A stretch of 64,000 nt of DNA from Falsirhodobacter sp. 20TX0035 (GCF_028307215.1 NZ_JAQMHV010000014.1:1-64000), one strand, 5' to 3'. Shown: positions 31,735 through 39,335, numbered from the stretch's first letter. Program-made: numbers and translations. The notes: generated by a model not told the origin, from the sequence alone.

Positions 31735-33023
31735 GCTGCGGCCTCCTGCGCCCGCGGCGCCCATTCTCTGTAGATGCTGGTGTTCACGTTGGTGCCGCTC
31801 TCGGCGAAGGATCCGACCGGAAGGTCGATCCAGCGCTCGCGGTAGCGATCCTGCTCCGGAAGGGCGCCGTGGTCGTAGCGGGCCGTCGACGGCAGGATGG
31901 CCACAAGCCGACCACCGGGCTTTAGGAAGCGCCGGGCATGATCGATGTGTTTCAGATAGTGCCGTCCATAGAACGGCGGGTTCATCAGCACGATGTCGTA
32001 GATCGGGCGCGGCTCGACCTGCAGGAAGTTCGCGGTCAGGACATCGTGCCCCTTCGCGCGGCATTCGGCAGCGCGGCCCGGGTCGACCTCGATGCCAAAG
32101 ACCCCGGCCCCCGCCTTGCGAGCGGCGTCCATGATGCGTCCACAGCCGCAGGACGGCTCCAGAACCTTCGTGCCGGCTTCAATGCTGACCTGATCCAGAA
32201 GCTTCGCCACAGCCGCAGGCGGGGTTGGGTAATACTGCAGGTCCTTCGACACGGCCGTGCCGGTGCGTCGCTTGGCGTTTTCGTCCGGTGTGTCTGGAAG
32301 CACCTCGCCGTAGAACTCGCCCAAGGCGCGGTTCACCTGCAGCAGCATCTCGGGCCCGAAGAAGAGATGGCCGTTCCCGTTCTGGAAAGTGCGGAGCCAA
32401 ACGCCGAACTCTGCCGCCTGCTGTTCCTCGGTAAGGTCGCAGAAACGAATGGCAGCCGCGCGATCGAACATGGGACGTCCCTCCGCAACGCGTGCGGCGT
32501 TGATGATGGACTGGACGTGCTCCCGGCCGTGCTCACGCCAGGTGCCAAAGCCGGACACGATGACCCGCTTCGGAAGGCCCTTGACCCCGATCCTGACCTT
32601 CTCGTGGCTGCGGAACGCCGGGTCGAGATCTGCGAAGACTTCGGCCAAGCCTTTGAGGATGTGGTAGCGGCTGCGGAGGAGGTAATCGCCGAAGACCTCG
32701 CGCAGTTGCAGCATCGTGAACGCGGGGGGCTGCTCCAGCATCTGCTCCAAGCGCCCGCGTTCCTTCGCGCCGGCGATGGCGGCGATCTGCAGGCCGTCAT
32801 AGACCTGCCGCCACGCGGACTTGAGCAGGCTCTTGCGGATCTCGGTCACGCTGTAGCTGTCTCGGCTCGACAGGCCGCCATAGGCCGTGCCGACCACAGA
32901 CGCGGCGCGCAGTGTGCCTTTGGCGTCTTCGAATGCCTGTGCAGCTTCCGGAGCGGCGTCATACTTGCGGTCGTACTCGTCGACCAAATCCGACAGGCTG
33001 ATACGGAGGGCGGGCGCGTTCAT
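31731..33023 (-). CDS. DUF4942 / N6-adenine DNA methyltransferase
   Basis: 430 aa. Residues ~60-240 match DUF4942 (LLRSRYHILKGLAEVFADLD, KRVIVSGFGTW). The C-terminal methyltransferase has YPTPP (265-269), SAM-binding VLEPSCGCGRI (287-297) and the catalytic NPPF (348-351). The combination is common in phages and protects phage DNA from restriction. Target sequence unknown. It overlaps the neighbours at both ends by four bases. Confidence 0.85.
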   Translation of the reverse strand: MNAPALRISLSDLVDEYDRKYDAAPEAAQAFEDAKGTLRAASVVGTAYGGLSSRDSYSVTEIRKSLLKSAWRQVYDGLQIAAIAGAKERGRLEQMLEQPPAFTMLQLREVFGDYLLRSRYHILKGLAEVFADLDPAFRSHEKVRIGVKGLPKRVIVSGFGTWREHGREHVQSIINAARVAEGRPMFDRAAAIRFCDLTEEQQAAEFGVWLRTFQNGNGHLFFGPEMLLQVNRALGEFYGEVLPDTPDENAKRRTGTAVSKDLQYYPTPPAAVAKLLDQVSIEAGTKVLEPSCGCGRIMDAARKAGAGVFGIEVDPGRAAECRAKGHDVLTANFLQVEPRPIYDIVLMNPPFYGRHYLKHIDHARRFLKPGGRLVAILPSTARYDHGALPEQDRYRERWIDLPVGSFAESGTNVNTSIYREWAPRAQEAAA

Positions 33024-33625
33024 GCTGCCCCCCGCATGCAGTCGCCCTTCAAGGCTTCGTCGACCGCGCGCTGACGCATCTCGGGCGAGCGGTTCGGGAA
33101 CATCTCGTCGACCAGAGCTTGGATGCGCGCCCGCTCTTCGTCGGTGGCGGCGCGGCGCGGCTGTTCCTTCGGAGCCGGCCCGACTTCCATCGCATGGATC
33201 ATGTGGCGGCGGGGACCGGTCATCGCCTCGCAGCGCTTCTCCAGCTCCTCCCAGGTCGGCCAGAAGCGATAGGTCTGGCGCAGAAGCACGTCCCGCACCA
33301 CGTCGGCCGGGTAGCGCCCGAGGCGGCCGGCATAGGCCGCGATCCGCAGCTCCTCGCCGAACTCGTCATCGGCCCGCCGGGCGACGATCACCGACAGTTC
33401 CGCCAGCCACGCCTCGATCTCGCGCGCCGGAGCCGGGGTCATGAAGTTGCGGAGATCCTCGATGGCGGCCTCCAGCGCGGCGGGCGACCCGTTCACTTCG
33501 CAGCCCACGGCGACCTGGTAGGACGGCAGGTGCTCACCGTTCGGGCCGCTGGGGAAGCGAAGCTCATACCTGACCTTCAGCCCGACGCCGTGCGACGATG
33601 CTCGCGAGACTGCTGCCGCGTCCAT
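33020..33625 (-). CDS. Prophage replication-region protein (~201 aa)
   Basis: The start is uncertain: ATG at 33625 lies inside the upstream gene (62-base overlap), and the frame stays open further upstream. The product has VRYELRFPSGPNGEHLPSYQVAVGCEVNGSP, then IEAWLAELSVIVARRADDEFGEELRIAAYAGRLGRYPADVV and RFWPTWEELEKRCEAMTGPRRHMI. That C-terminal pattern (W--W-ELE--CE) occurs in phage proteins next to initiator-like HTH genes and may be helicase-loader-like. Confidence 0.55.
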   Translation of the reverse strand: MDAAAVSRASSHGVGLKVRYELRFPSGPNGEHLPSYQVAVGCEVNGSPAALEAAIEDLRNFMTPAPAREIEAWLAELSVIVARRADDEFGEELRIAAYAGRLGRYPADVVRDVLLRQTYRFWPTWEELEKRCEAMTGPRRHMIHAMEVGPAPKEQPRRAATDEERARIQALVDEMFPNRSPEMRQRAVDEALKGDCMRGAA

Positions 33626-34283
33626 GTACGCCGGGCGCTGCTTGGCGAGCCACGCCGCCACTTGGGTATCGACGGGCGTTGCCAAGCCACGTCCGCCAGC
33701 CGGCGTCCCAGTCGCGGAACGTGGTGCCTTTGGCGAGGTGGTAATCACGGAAGCGATCGGCTTCATGCTGGATTTCCTCTGCTGAGAAATTGCGGGCTTG
33801 GGCGTCGGCGACGTTGCGCTCTGACGGGACCCAGTTGTCGGGAAGGGAAATTGCGCGTTTCCGCTTTGCGTCCGCTTGGGGGACCAAAGGGGGTTCTTCT
33901 GATGGTTCAGTGGTGGTTCTTGACGGTTTGGGTGCATCTGGTGCGGGGGTTTTGGAACGAGATGCGGGGGTAGAGGTGCACGTGGTGCGGGGGTGCACCT
34001 CGTGCGGGGGTGCATCTGGTGCGGGGGTCGGGCGGACGAAATACAGGTTCGCCAGCCCCTGCCCCGCGTTCGGAACGATGCTGATGTAGCCGGCCTCGAC
34101 CAGCGCCCGGATGTTATTCTGGACGGCACGCTCACCCAGCCCGGTGCGCTGGCATAGACGTGCTATCGACGGGTAGCAGCGACCGCTGTCGTCGGCGTGA
34201 TCCGCCAGTGCCAGCATGATGAGCCGCTGCGTCGGGCCTAGTGTCTCGCTTTCAAACACCGCCGACATGATTTTGATGCTCAC
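33564..34283 (-). CDS. Replication-initiation type HTH protein (gpO-like, 239 aa)
   Basis: Residues ~15-75 form a winged helix (LGPTQRLIMLALADHADDSGRCYPSIARLCQRTGLGERAVQNNIRALVEAGYISIVPN). A Pro/Thr-rich linker and the C-terminal segment LPDNWVPSERNVADAQARNFSAEEIQHEADRFRDYHLAKGTTFRDWDAGWRTWL follow, typical of phage DnaT/O-like replication proteins. It overlaps the RusA gene by four bases. Confidence 0.75.
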   Translation of the reverse strand: MSIKIMSAVFESETLGPTQRLIMLALADHADDSGRCYPSIARLCQRTGLGERAVQNNIRALVEAGYISIVPNAGQGLANLYFVRPTPAPDAPPHEVHPRTTCTSTPASRSKTPAPDAPKPSRTTTEPSEEPPLVPQADAKRKRAISLPDNWVPSERNVADAQARNFSAEEIQHEADRFRDYHLAKGTTFRDWDAGWRTWLGNARRYPSGGVARQAAPGVHGRGSSLASIVARRRAEGQV

Positions 34284-34630
34284 GGCGCCACCTCGATATC
34301 GGCCAGCACCGCCCCGCCCCTCCGGACTGGGCCGCGCGCCAGGGTGATGGTGTAGGTGCTGTCGTCGATGCCCGTCGCGTCCGCGATACCGTCGATCCCG
34401 GCCTTCATGGAGGCCAGCAGGTTGTCGGCATCACGGCGGCGCTTGCAGGGCGGGCAGAACGTCAGCGTGAGGTGGATGGCAGAGGCATCGAGCTTGCCCA
34501 GCCCGTTGGCGATGCAGATGGCCCATGCGGCCTTGCGATAGGCGGCCTTGGCCTTGGCCACGATGCTCCAGTGACCCCGGGCATTGGGCGAGAGCGCCGA
34601 CGACGGCCAAGGAAGCTCGACGCGTGTCAT
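34280..34630 (-). CDS. RusA-like Holliday junction resolvase
   Basis: 116 aa. The RusA pattern is clear: LSPNARGHWSIVAKAKAAYRKAA at the N-terminus and KRRRDADNLLASMKAGIDGIADATGIDDS with the catalytic Asp residues of RDADN and IDD. It resolves recombination junctions formed with the Rad52-type pathway of the rightward operon. It sits in the replication operon. Confidence 0.85.
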   Translation of the reverse strand: MTRVELPWPSSALSPNARGHWSIVAKAKAAYRKAAWAICIANGLGKLDASAIHLTLTFCPPCKRRRDADNLLASMKAGIDGIADATGIDDSTYTITLARGPVRRGGAVLADIEVAP

Positions 34631-34648
34631 CGGCCCCTCCGCAGGATG

Positions 34649-34897
34649 TCATGGCGGGCCGAATAGATCGCGCTGTTCAGCTTGCCCCGGCGGGGATCGT
34701 TCGGGTGCAGGGCGGCGCGTTCCGCCAGCAACTCCGACAGCGGCTTGCAGGCGGGCTTCGGCGTCGGCGCGGTGATCGGCGCAGACGAAGAGGTAGCCCT
34801 TGCGGACTTGATCAGCCCAGCGACCGGGGCGGCGATAGCCGAACGGAGCAGACGGTGAGCCACAGACATGACAGGGGTGATCGACGGGTCCATTCAC
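34649..34897 (-). CDS. Cys-containing small protein, overlapping second frame or frameshifted gene
   Basis: This frame begins CHVCGSPSAPFGYRRPGRWA, then GYLFVCADHRADAEAR, a zinc-finger-like pattern of small phage proteins, and ends QRDLFGPP. After residue ~50 its GC3 drops. The +1 frame (stop 34627, coupled as ATGA to RusA) then has high GC3 and a plausible helical C-terminus (LAERAALHPNDPRRG). Either two genes overlap or one gene carries an indel near 34745. Confidence 0.5.
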   Translation of the reverse strand: MNGPVDHPCHVCGSPSAPFGYRRPGRWADQVRKGYLFVCADHRADAEARLQAAVGVAGGTRRPAPERSPPGQAEQRDLFGPP

Positions 34898-35163
34898 GCG
34901 GCTCCCCGAGCTTTTTTAGCCTCTGGGGATTGAACGTCGGCCTTAGAGCCAACATTCTTAGCACCCGATTTCCAGTTGAATGCATTGAGAGGACAAGGGA
35001 TTCCTACCTCGTCACACATAGTTTTGAGCGGACCATACCAGCTCGCAGGAAATACGCCCTCAGTCCGGGCGTATCGAATGGAGTGCTGCCCAACTTCCAG
35101 CGCGGCGCAGATCGCAGCGCTTGTCAGGGTGTCGGTGATCTGATGGACGGAGCGCTTATTCAT
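34894..35163 (-). CDS. Cro-like repressor, first gene of the leftward early operon
   Basis: The ATG at 35163 lies 11 bases from a perfect inverted repeat. The 89-residue product has an HTH: DTLTSAAICAALEVGQHSIRYARTEGVFPASWYGPLKTMC. It diverges from the XRE repressor at 35251 and starts the leftward operon, as cro does in lambdoid phages. AT-richer codons mark this switch region. Exact role (Cro or CII-like) is inferred from place. Confidence 0.7.
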   Translation of the reverse strand: MNKRSVHQITDTLTSAAICAALEVGQHSIRYARTEGVFPASWYGPLKTMCDEVGIPCPLNAFNWKSGAKNVGSKADVQSPEAKKARGAA

Positions 35164-35173
35164 AGTCTCGACT

Positions 35174-35192
35174 ATGCTAAACCATTTAGCAT
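35174..35192. promoter_or_regulatory. Operator between Cro-like and CI-like genes
   Basis: ATGCTAAA-CCA-TTTAGCAT is a perfect 8-bp inverted repeat. Its 15-bp core GCTAA-N5-TTAGC recurs at 37140-37154 and, with one arm mismatch, at 37171-37185. A second inverted repeat CATAGT-N4-ACTATG (35161-35176) overlaps the Cro-like start codon. Confidence 0.8.
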
Positions 35193-35250
35193 TCGTCAAG
35201 CCAACATCGCATTGCTGCGCCAACTCAGTTGGCACGATAAGCTTGCCCAC

Positions 35251-35529
35251 ATGCAGCAGGACAAGCCCAGACCCTTCGCCGACATAGCCGAGCGCATCAA
35301 GTGGCACCGAGAGGTGGTGCTAAAGTGCCCGCGGCAGGAGGACTATGCCACAAGCATTGGGGTAAAGCGTTCGGCGCTGTCCCTATGGGAGGCCGGCACT
35401 CATCGCTTGTCTCTGGACGGCGCGCTTGCGCTGCGAAGCAAATACGGGCTGTCGCTGGACTTCATGTATGAAGGCATAGACGACGCCTTGCCCATGACAC
35501 TCAGGAACGCCTGGCGAGAAAGGTCGTGA
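35251..35529 (+). CDS. Short XRE-family prophage repressor (CI-like)
   Basis: 92 aa. HTH in CPRQEDYATSIGVKRSALSLWEAGTHRLSLDGALALRSKYGLSLDF, the XRE pattern. No C-terminal LexA/S24 peptidase domain is present, so RecA-driven self-cleavage is not expected. Induction would need another route such as the antirepressor at 10.4 kb. The ATG at 35251 leaves a 87-bp divergent control region; an upstream in-frame ATG is less likely. Confidence 0.75.
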   Translation: MQQDKPRPFADIAERIKWHREVVLKCPRQEDYATSIGVKRSALSLWEAGTHRLSLDGALALRSKYGLSLDFMYEGIDDALPMTLRNAWRERS

Positions 35530-35648
35530 GTTAGATGCTCCAGCAGATCGATGGTCAAGCCGGATGCTGCTGCCGCAGCTTTCAACGCATCGATCCGTTC
35601 GTCGTCGCCCACCGTCCCAAGCCTACCTGTTTCCTGTTTGTTCTTCAC
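35400..35648 (-). CDS. Possible small protein opposite the repressor (82 aa)
   Basis: The product MKNKQETGRLGTVGDDERID, then ALKAAAAASGLTIDLLEHLTHDLSRQAFLSVM reads like a plausible helical protein, but its last ~43 codons are antisense to the repressor gene. It could be a chance frame. Confidence 0.3.
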   Translation of the reverse strand: MKNKQETGRLGTVGDDERIDALKAAAAASGLTIDLLEHLTHDLSRQAFLSVMGKASSMPSYMKSSDSPYLLRSASAPSRDKR

Positions 35649-35716
35649 TCTAAGCGGAACGTCGCACGTCGGTCAACCGTGGAGGGAGCGGGAATGACAG
35701 CTTTCGCGCTAGCGCA

Positions 35717-36088
35717 ATGATCGGGTCTGAGTTGGACAATGTGATCGTGGGTTGGCGCTTCATTGCAACCATGCAGCGGCGGACCCCGTTAGCCTGGCTC
35801 TCTCAGCACCTCCGCCAAGCAAGCGCGCCTTCAGAAGTACCAAAGCAGTACGGAATATGGGTTCCGCAGACGAAGACCCTCCGCGAGTTGGGCATCGACA
35901 TGGACGAACTGCCGCCTCCGACGATGGCCAGCGAGATCGGGCAGATCCCGCAGGATGGCGGCGACTTCCTCCCTTTTCTCGTTGCGTATCGGCATGTCGT
36001 GGAGACCGGCGAAGGCGACTTGATGAATTTAGCCAAGGCACATCCCGCTTACGCCCATCTGTGCCACCCATTGGTGAGAGATCGTTGA
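35717..36088 (+). CDS. Rightward prophage protein (123 aa)
   Basis: First of three rightward genes behind the repressor, so probably expressed in the lysogen. It contains LRELGIDMDELPPPTMASEIGQIPQDGGDFLPFLVAYRHVVETGEGD. No family was recognised. By place (lysogenic expression, ends at a strong terminator) the group could serve exclusion or defence. Confidence 0.55.
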   Translation: MIGSELDNVIVGWRFIATMQRRTPLAWLSQHLRQASAPSEVPKQYGIWVPQTKTLRELGIDMDELPPPTMASEIGQIPQDGGDFLPFLVAYRHVVETGEGDLMNLAKAHPAYAHLCHPLVRDR

Positions 36089-36089
36089 C

Positions 36090-36317
36090 ATGACCGACGC
36101 CGAACGCATCGAGCAGCTTGAGCGCGATCTGAACGAGACACTAGAGGCCGCCCTGACGATCATCGTGGGCATGGCGGATGCGATCGCTCCGTCAGCCGAG
36201 GCGAAGGAGGATCTGGCGCGGGGTTTTGCGGCGGCGGCGGAGGGCCAAGATGGCGCCATCCCGCGGCTATCACGAGCTGTTGCTGATCTGTTGATAAGGG
36301 TGGCGGATGAGCAATAG
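36090..36317 (+). CDS. Rightward prophage protein (75 aa)
   Basis: Starts one base after the previous stop. All-helical and acidic at the start (MTDAERIEQLERDLNETLEA), then LTIIVGMADAIAPS and RLSRAVADLLIRVADEQ. Possibly a small coiled-coil partner of the flanking genes. Confidence 0.55.
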   Translation: MTDAERIEQLERDLNETLEAALTIIVGMADAIAPSAEAKEDLARGFAAAAEGQDGAIPRLSRAVADLLIRVADEQ

Positions 36318-36392
36318 GTGCCGGCGCCATATCGTCGGCGGGTACACCTTGCAGGCGGCAATGCTATCAGCGTTGAGTGGCCGGAGCCGAGA

Positions 36393-36929
36393 ATGACGTG
36401 GACGATTTTAGGTTACGAGATAGCTGAAGCGCGTCTTGCCTTGATCGTCGCAATCCTCGCTGCATGCTTCACGGGGTGGCAAGCATGGAGCGGACACCTG
36501 ACTGCTCGTGTCGCTCTAGCATCGCAGCGCCGAAAGGATCCAGCTTTCGAGATTTCATCCCACCCGATCGACAAGACTGAGGGGTGGGTCAAAGTTGATA
36601 TCGTGGCCAGGAACTTTGAAGAAGTTGGGTTCACGATCACAGGATATCGCTACAAGCACCGTGGTGCAGGCCTAGTGCATCCGGATGAGATTGCGCGCGA
36701 TGACGGATTTTCGTCATGGGAGCCTCAACCGCTTCTTCTTGCGAAAAACATGGCGAAAAAGGAACTCACCTGCCAGCATGGGGTCGGGGCTGGCGGACGA
36801 CAAACGTCCCTATCCAATGCCCCTCATGCGCTTCGGCCAACTAGGCATCTTTCGATCTACGCGACCGATGCATTCGACAAAAGGCATCTTCAGGTACTAT
36901 GGGAGTGGGCTGATGGCACGAAGCGTTGA
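36393..36929 (+). CDS. Membrane-anchored prophage protein (178 aa)
   Basis: The ATG at 36393 is chosen for GGAG seven bases upstream; a GTG at 36318 is an alternative. One N-terminal membrane segment (ARLALIVAILAACFTGWQAW) is followed by a cytoplasmic or periplasmic beta-rich domain (WVKVDIVARNFEEVGFTITGYRYKH). Below-average GC. Behind the lysogenic repressor, it is a good candidate for a superinfection-exclusion or phage-defence protein, with no homologue recognised. Confidence 0.55.
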   Translation: MTWTILGYEIAEARLALIVAILAACFTGWQAWSGHLTARVALASQRRKDPAFEISSHPIDKTEGWVKVDIVARNFEEVGFTITGYRYKHRGAGLVHPDEIARDDGFSSWEPQPLLLAKNMAKKELTCQHGVGAGGRQTSLSNAPHALRPTRHLSIYATDAFDKRHLQVLWEWADGTKR

Positions 36930-37058
36930 TCATCGCAACCAATCGAACCAGCCGTCTGCCCATAGGGCAAGCCCCAAAGACACTAGGCTCACGCCAAAAC
37001 TGATGTAGCTCCTGTTTCGCGCCCGGACCACCATTCTAACCTGATCGTCTGTCATCAT
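36930..37058 (-). CDS. Possible small membrane protein (42 aa)
   Basis: MMTDDQVRMVVRARNRSYIS, then a hydrophobic helix FGVSLVSLGLALWADGWF. It is convergent with the previous gene and starts at the edge of the terminator hairpin, so its ribosome site would be in the hairpin. Weak candidate. Confidence 0.35.
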   Translation of the reverse strand: MMTDDQVRMVVRARNRSYISFGVSLVSLGLALWADGWFDWLR

Positions 37059-37063
37059 CCCGC

Positions 37064-37085
37064 CCCGCCCCTCGCGGGGCTTTTT
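37064..37085 (+). terminator. Rho-independent terminator of the repressor-side operon
   Basis: CCCGC pairs with GCGGG, followed by five T residues on the plus strand. It separates the lysogenic genes from the early rightward operon. Confidence 0.7.
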
Positions 37086-37139
37086 CACGTCCGCCAGCAC
37101 CACGCTGGCAGGGGTAGGATAGCAGGCGCAGAAATAAAA

Positions 37140-37185
37140 GCTAACTGATTTAGCAAATAGCTCTTGCCGTGCTAAATTTCTTGGC
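37140..37185. promoter_or_regulatory. Operator pair in front of the rightward early operon
   Basis: GCTAA-CTGAT-TTAGC at 37140-37154 and GCTAA-ATTTC-TTGGC at 37171-37185 match the operator core beside the Cro-like gene. Centres are 31 bp apart. The 37087-37250 stretch holds no gene, is AT-rich and is the expected early rightward promoter. Confidence 0.75.
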
Positions 37186-37250
37186 TTACCTTCATCTCAT
37201 CAGCAGGCGGCAACGTGAACCCTGCGACCGACATTGAGATGGAGCCACCC

Positions 37251-37463
37251 ATGACCTACCACCCCGCCTTTGACCTCGACCCGGACTGCCCCGCGCCGAT
37301 CCCCGCAGTCCTCGTCGGCCTGGCCCTCGCCAGCTATCGCAGCACCCGCGTCTCGCTGGCCCCGCTGCCCGCATTCTACCCGGTGTATCCGGTGCACCCC
37401 GCCTCCGACGTCATCGACCTCGACCGCAGCCAGTGGTCGCCTGTCGAAGAAGTGCGGTGCTGA
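37251..37463 (+). CDS. First small gene of the rightward early operon (70 aa)
   Basis: The ATG at 37251 has GGAG six bases upstream. Pro-rich, with PDCPAPIPAVLVGLALASYRSTRVSLAPLPAFYPVYPVHP. Ends one base short of overlapping the next gene. Unknown function. Confidence 0.5.
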   Translation: MTYHPAFDLDPDCPAPIPAVLVGLALASYRSTRVSLAPLPAFYPVYPVHPASDVIDLDRSQWSPVEEVRC

Positions 37464-37465
37464 TC

Positions 37466-37828
37466 ATGGGCATCCACGGCCGCATCGCGCTTGACCAGAA
37501 CCTGCGCCTCGTTGCCGGTCCTCCGGCACGCCGTCGCAGCCGCTTCTACCCCTCGACCGTCACCGTCACCATCGAGCCGGACTTCCCCGGCGCCGGTGAC
37601 AGCGAGTTCGAGGCCACCTTCGACACCGAGACCGGCAATCTGGTCAACGTGCAGATGGGCGGTTGGACCTGCCCGCCCCACACCTTCGCGCTGATCGTCG
37701 GGGATGCCGAGTTCGACCGGTGCTGCGAGGCGGTGGCGGACCGGATCGACCAAGCGGCGGCGGAGGCCGCTCAAGACGCCGAGGCGGACTGGGCGGATCA
37801 CCAGAACGACCTGCGGAGGGATCACTGA
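37466..37828 (+). CDS. Early prophage protein (120 aa)
   Basis: ATG at 37466. A beta-rich N-terminal half (RSRFYPSTVTVTIEPDFPGAGDSEFEATFDTETGNLVNVQMGG) and an acidic helical C-terminus. Its stop overlaps the next ATG (TGATG). No family recognised. Confidence 0.6.
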   Translation: MGIHGRIALDQNLRLVAGPPARRRSRFYPSTVTVTIEPDFPGAGDSEFEATFDTETGNLVNVQMGGWTCPPHTFALIVGDAEFDRCCEAVADRIDQAAAEAAQDAEADWADHQNDLRRDH

Positions 37829-38046
37829 TGCCGCTACCCACAGATCACGCCGGCGCCATGCTCGACCTGCTCAAGACCCACCACCCTGACGCCGGGGACG
37901 CCGTCTCCGACCGCGAGCTGCTGGGCTATGCGCTGGCCGACATGTGCCTGCTGGCCGCGCGCCTTGGCAGCGACTGGGGCGCTGTGACCGCCAACGCCGC
38001 CGTGGATGCCCGCTACATGCGCAACCTTAGCATCGCCGCCGAATAG
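37828..38046 (+). CDS. Early prophage protein (72 aa)
   Basis: Coupled to the previous gene (TGATG). Helical throughout: HAGAMLDLLKTHHPDAGDAV then ELLGYALADMCLLAARLGSDWGAVTANAAVDAR. Unknown function. Confidence 0.55.
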   Translation: MPLPTDHAGAMLDLLKTHHPDAGDAVSDRELLGYALADMCLLAARLGSDWGAVTANAAVDARYMRNLSIAAE

Positions 38047-38092
38047 CTTTCCCCGCCGCAGCCTCTGCCCGTCCCGGCACCGCGGCGCACCT

Positions 38093-38137
38093 CTCCAGCC
38101 ACACTGACCCCGCCGCTTAGTCGGCACGTGGCTGGAG
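38093..38137 (+). promoter_or_regulatory. Long nested hairpin in the early operon leader
   Basis: CTCCAGCCAC (38093-38102) is perfectly complementary to GTGGCTGGAG (38128-38137), enclosing a 25-base loop with its own CCG/CGG hairpin, and is followed by CCTTTCATT. It fills the 115-bp gap before the 38162 gene and may act as attenuator, RNA-processing site or regulatory element. Confidence 0.55.
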
Positions 38138-38161
38138 CCTTTCATTCATCGGAGCCACGCC

Positions 38162-38620
38162 ATGACCTGCGAAGTGCTACCCCCCGCCCTGTCCACCCGC
38201 CGCACCCGCGCCGCCTCCCGGATTGCCAGCGCCGCCTCCGTCCTGCGCCACGGTGGACGCGACGCCGAGATCGTCCTGCTGGACGGCACCACCTGCACCA
38301 ACGCCACCTTCGCCGAGCGCGTGGCCTTCGCCCTGCGCCACGACGGCGACGCCATGCCCGAGGTTCAGGAGGAGATCGACCGCGTCCTGACGCTGGCCGG
38401 CTACGCCCCGACCTACTGGGAGCGCCGCATCGACCGCTTCACCGCGGCAAGCGCTGACGACGAACCCCGCTGGCGGGCCACGGCGCAATACGGCGCCATC
38501 GCTCTGGTGTTCTGCCTCAGCCTGATCGGCATCCTCGGCATCGCGTCCGACACCGACCGCCGCACCGACGCCACACTGGCACAGGCCACCGAGGCCCGGT
38601 TCGTGGAGTGGTCGGAATGA
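38162..38620 (+). CDS. Early prophage protein with C-terminal membrane segment (152 aa)
   Basis: The N-terminal ~100 residues are soluble and helical (FAERVAFALRHDGDAMPEVQEEIDRVLTLAGY). One membrane helix (YGAIALVFCLSLIGILGIA) lies near residues 108-127, with a short tail after it. Probably a tail-anchored inner-membrane protein. Starts 25 bases past the nested hairpin; GGAG precedes the start. Confidence 0.55.
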   Translation: MTCEVLPPALSTRRTRAASRIASAASVLRHGGRDAEIVLLDGTTCTNATFAERVAFALRHDGDAMPEVQEEIDRVLTLAGYAPTYWERRIDRFTAASADDEPRWRATAQYGAIALVFCLSLIGILGIASDTDRRTDATLAQATEARFVEWSE

Positions 38621-38850
38621 TCAGCGCCCCGCCCTTCTACCGCGACGAGTTCGGCATCGGTCAGATCCGCCTCGCCCGCATCCGCCACGATGCCGCCGAG
38701 GCCGAGTTGGCCGAGTGCGCGCCGATCGCTTTCACCCGCGGCTACGTGCCGGATCTGGTCCGCGCCTCGGCCCGCCGCCGCTTCACCGCCGCCCGCGCCG
38801 AGCATGACCGGGCCAAGACCATCCTCCGCCACATGGGAGCCTCCCAATGA
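38617..38850 (+). CDS. Early prophage protein (77 aa)
   Basis: ATGA overlap with the previous gene. Helical: IGQIRLARIRHDAAEAELAEC then DLVRASARRRFTAARAEHDRAKTILRHMG, likely a coiled-coil hairpin. Unknown role, placed before the recombination genes. Confidence 0.55.
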   Translation: MISAPPFYRDEFGIGQIRLARIRHDAAEAELAECAPIAFTRGYVPDLVRASARRRFTAARAEHDRAKTILRHMGASQ

Positions 38851-39335
38851 ACATGCGCATCGACATCCCGCTGATCGAGCGGATCGCCGCCCTTCTCGAC
38901 CCCTACCGCGACGACGGCGACCTGTTCATGGACAGCCTGGACAGCCAGACCGACGTGCTGGACCTGATGGACCGGTCCCTCACCGCCATGCAGGCCGACG
39001 AGGCGCTGGCTCAGGCAATCAAGGCGCAGGAAGACGCGCTGGCCAAGCGCCGGCAGCGGATCGAGAGCCGCCGCGATGCCCACAAGGCCGCCGTGCGCGA
39101 GATGCTGCGGGCGACCGGCCAGAAGAAGGTGGAGCGCCCCCTCGCCACCCTGTCCATGCGACAGGGGTCGGTGGCCGTCCACATCCACGACGACGCCTCT
39201 GTGCCAACGCAGCTTTGCAAGGTCACGCGAACCCCCGACAAGGCCGCGATCCGCAAGCAGATCGATGCGGGCGAGGACGTGCCGGGAGCCTACCTGGTGC
39301 GCGGCGAAGACACCCTCAGCGTGCGGGTGCTCTGA
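38847..39335 (+). CDS. Gp157-family protein (Siphovirus Gp157-like)
   Basis: 162 aa. Long coiled coil (ALAQAIKAQEDALAKRRQRIESRRDAHKAAVREMLRATG) followed by VERPLATLSMRQGSVAVHIHDD and PDKAAIRKQIDAGEDVPGAYLVRGEDTLSVRVL, the Gp157 pattern. Such genes accompany phage single-strand annealases; their exact role is unknown. Coupled to both neighbours. Confidence 0.8.
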   Translation: MNMRIDIPLIERIAALLDPYRDDGDLFMDSLDSQTDVLDLMDRSLTAMQADEALAQAIKAQEDALAKRRQRIESRRDAHKAAVREMLRATGQKKVERPLATLSMRQGSVAVHIHDDASVPTQLCKVTRTPDKAAIRKQIDAGEDVPGAYLVRGEDTLSVRVL

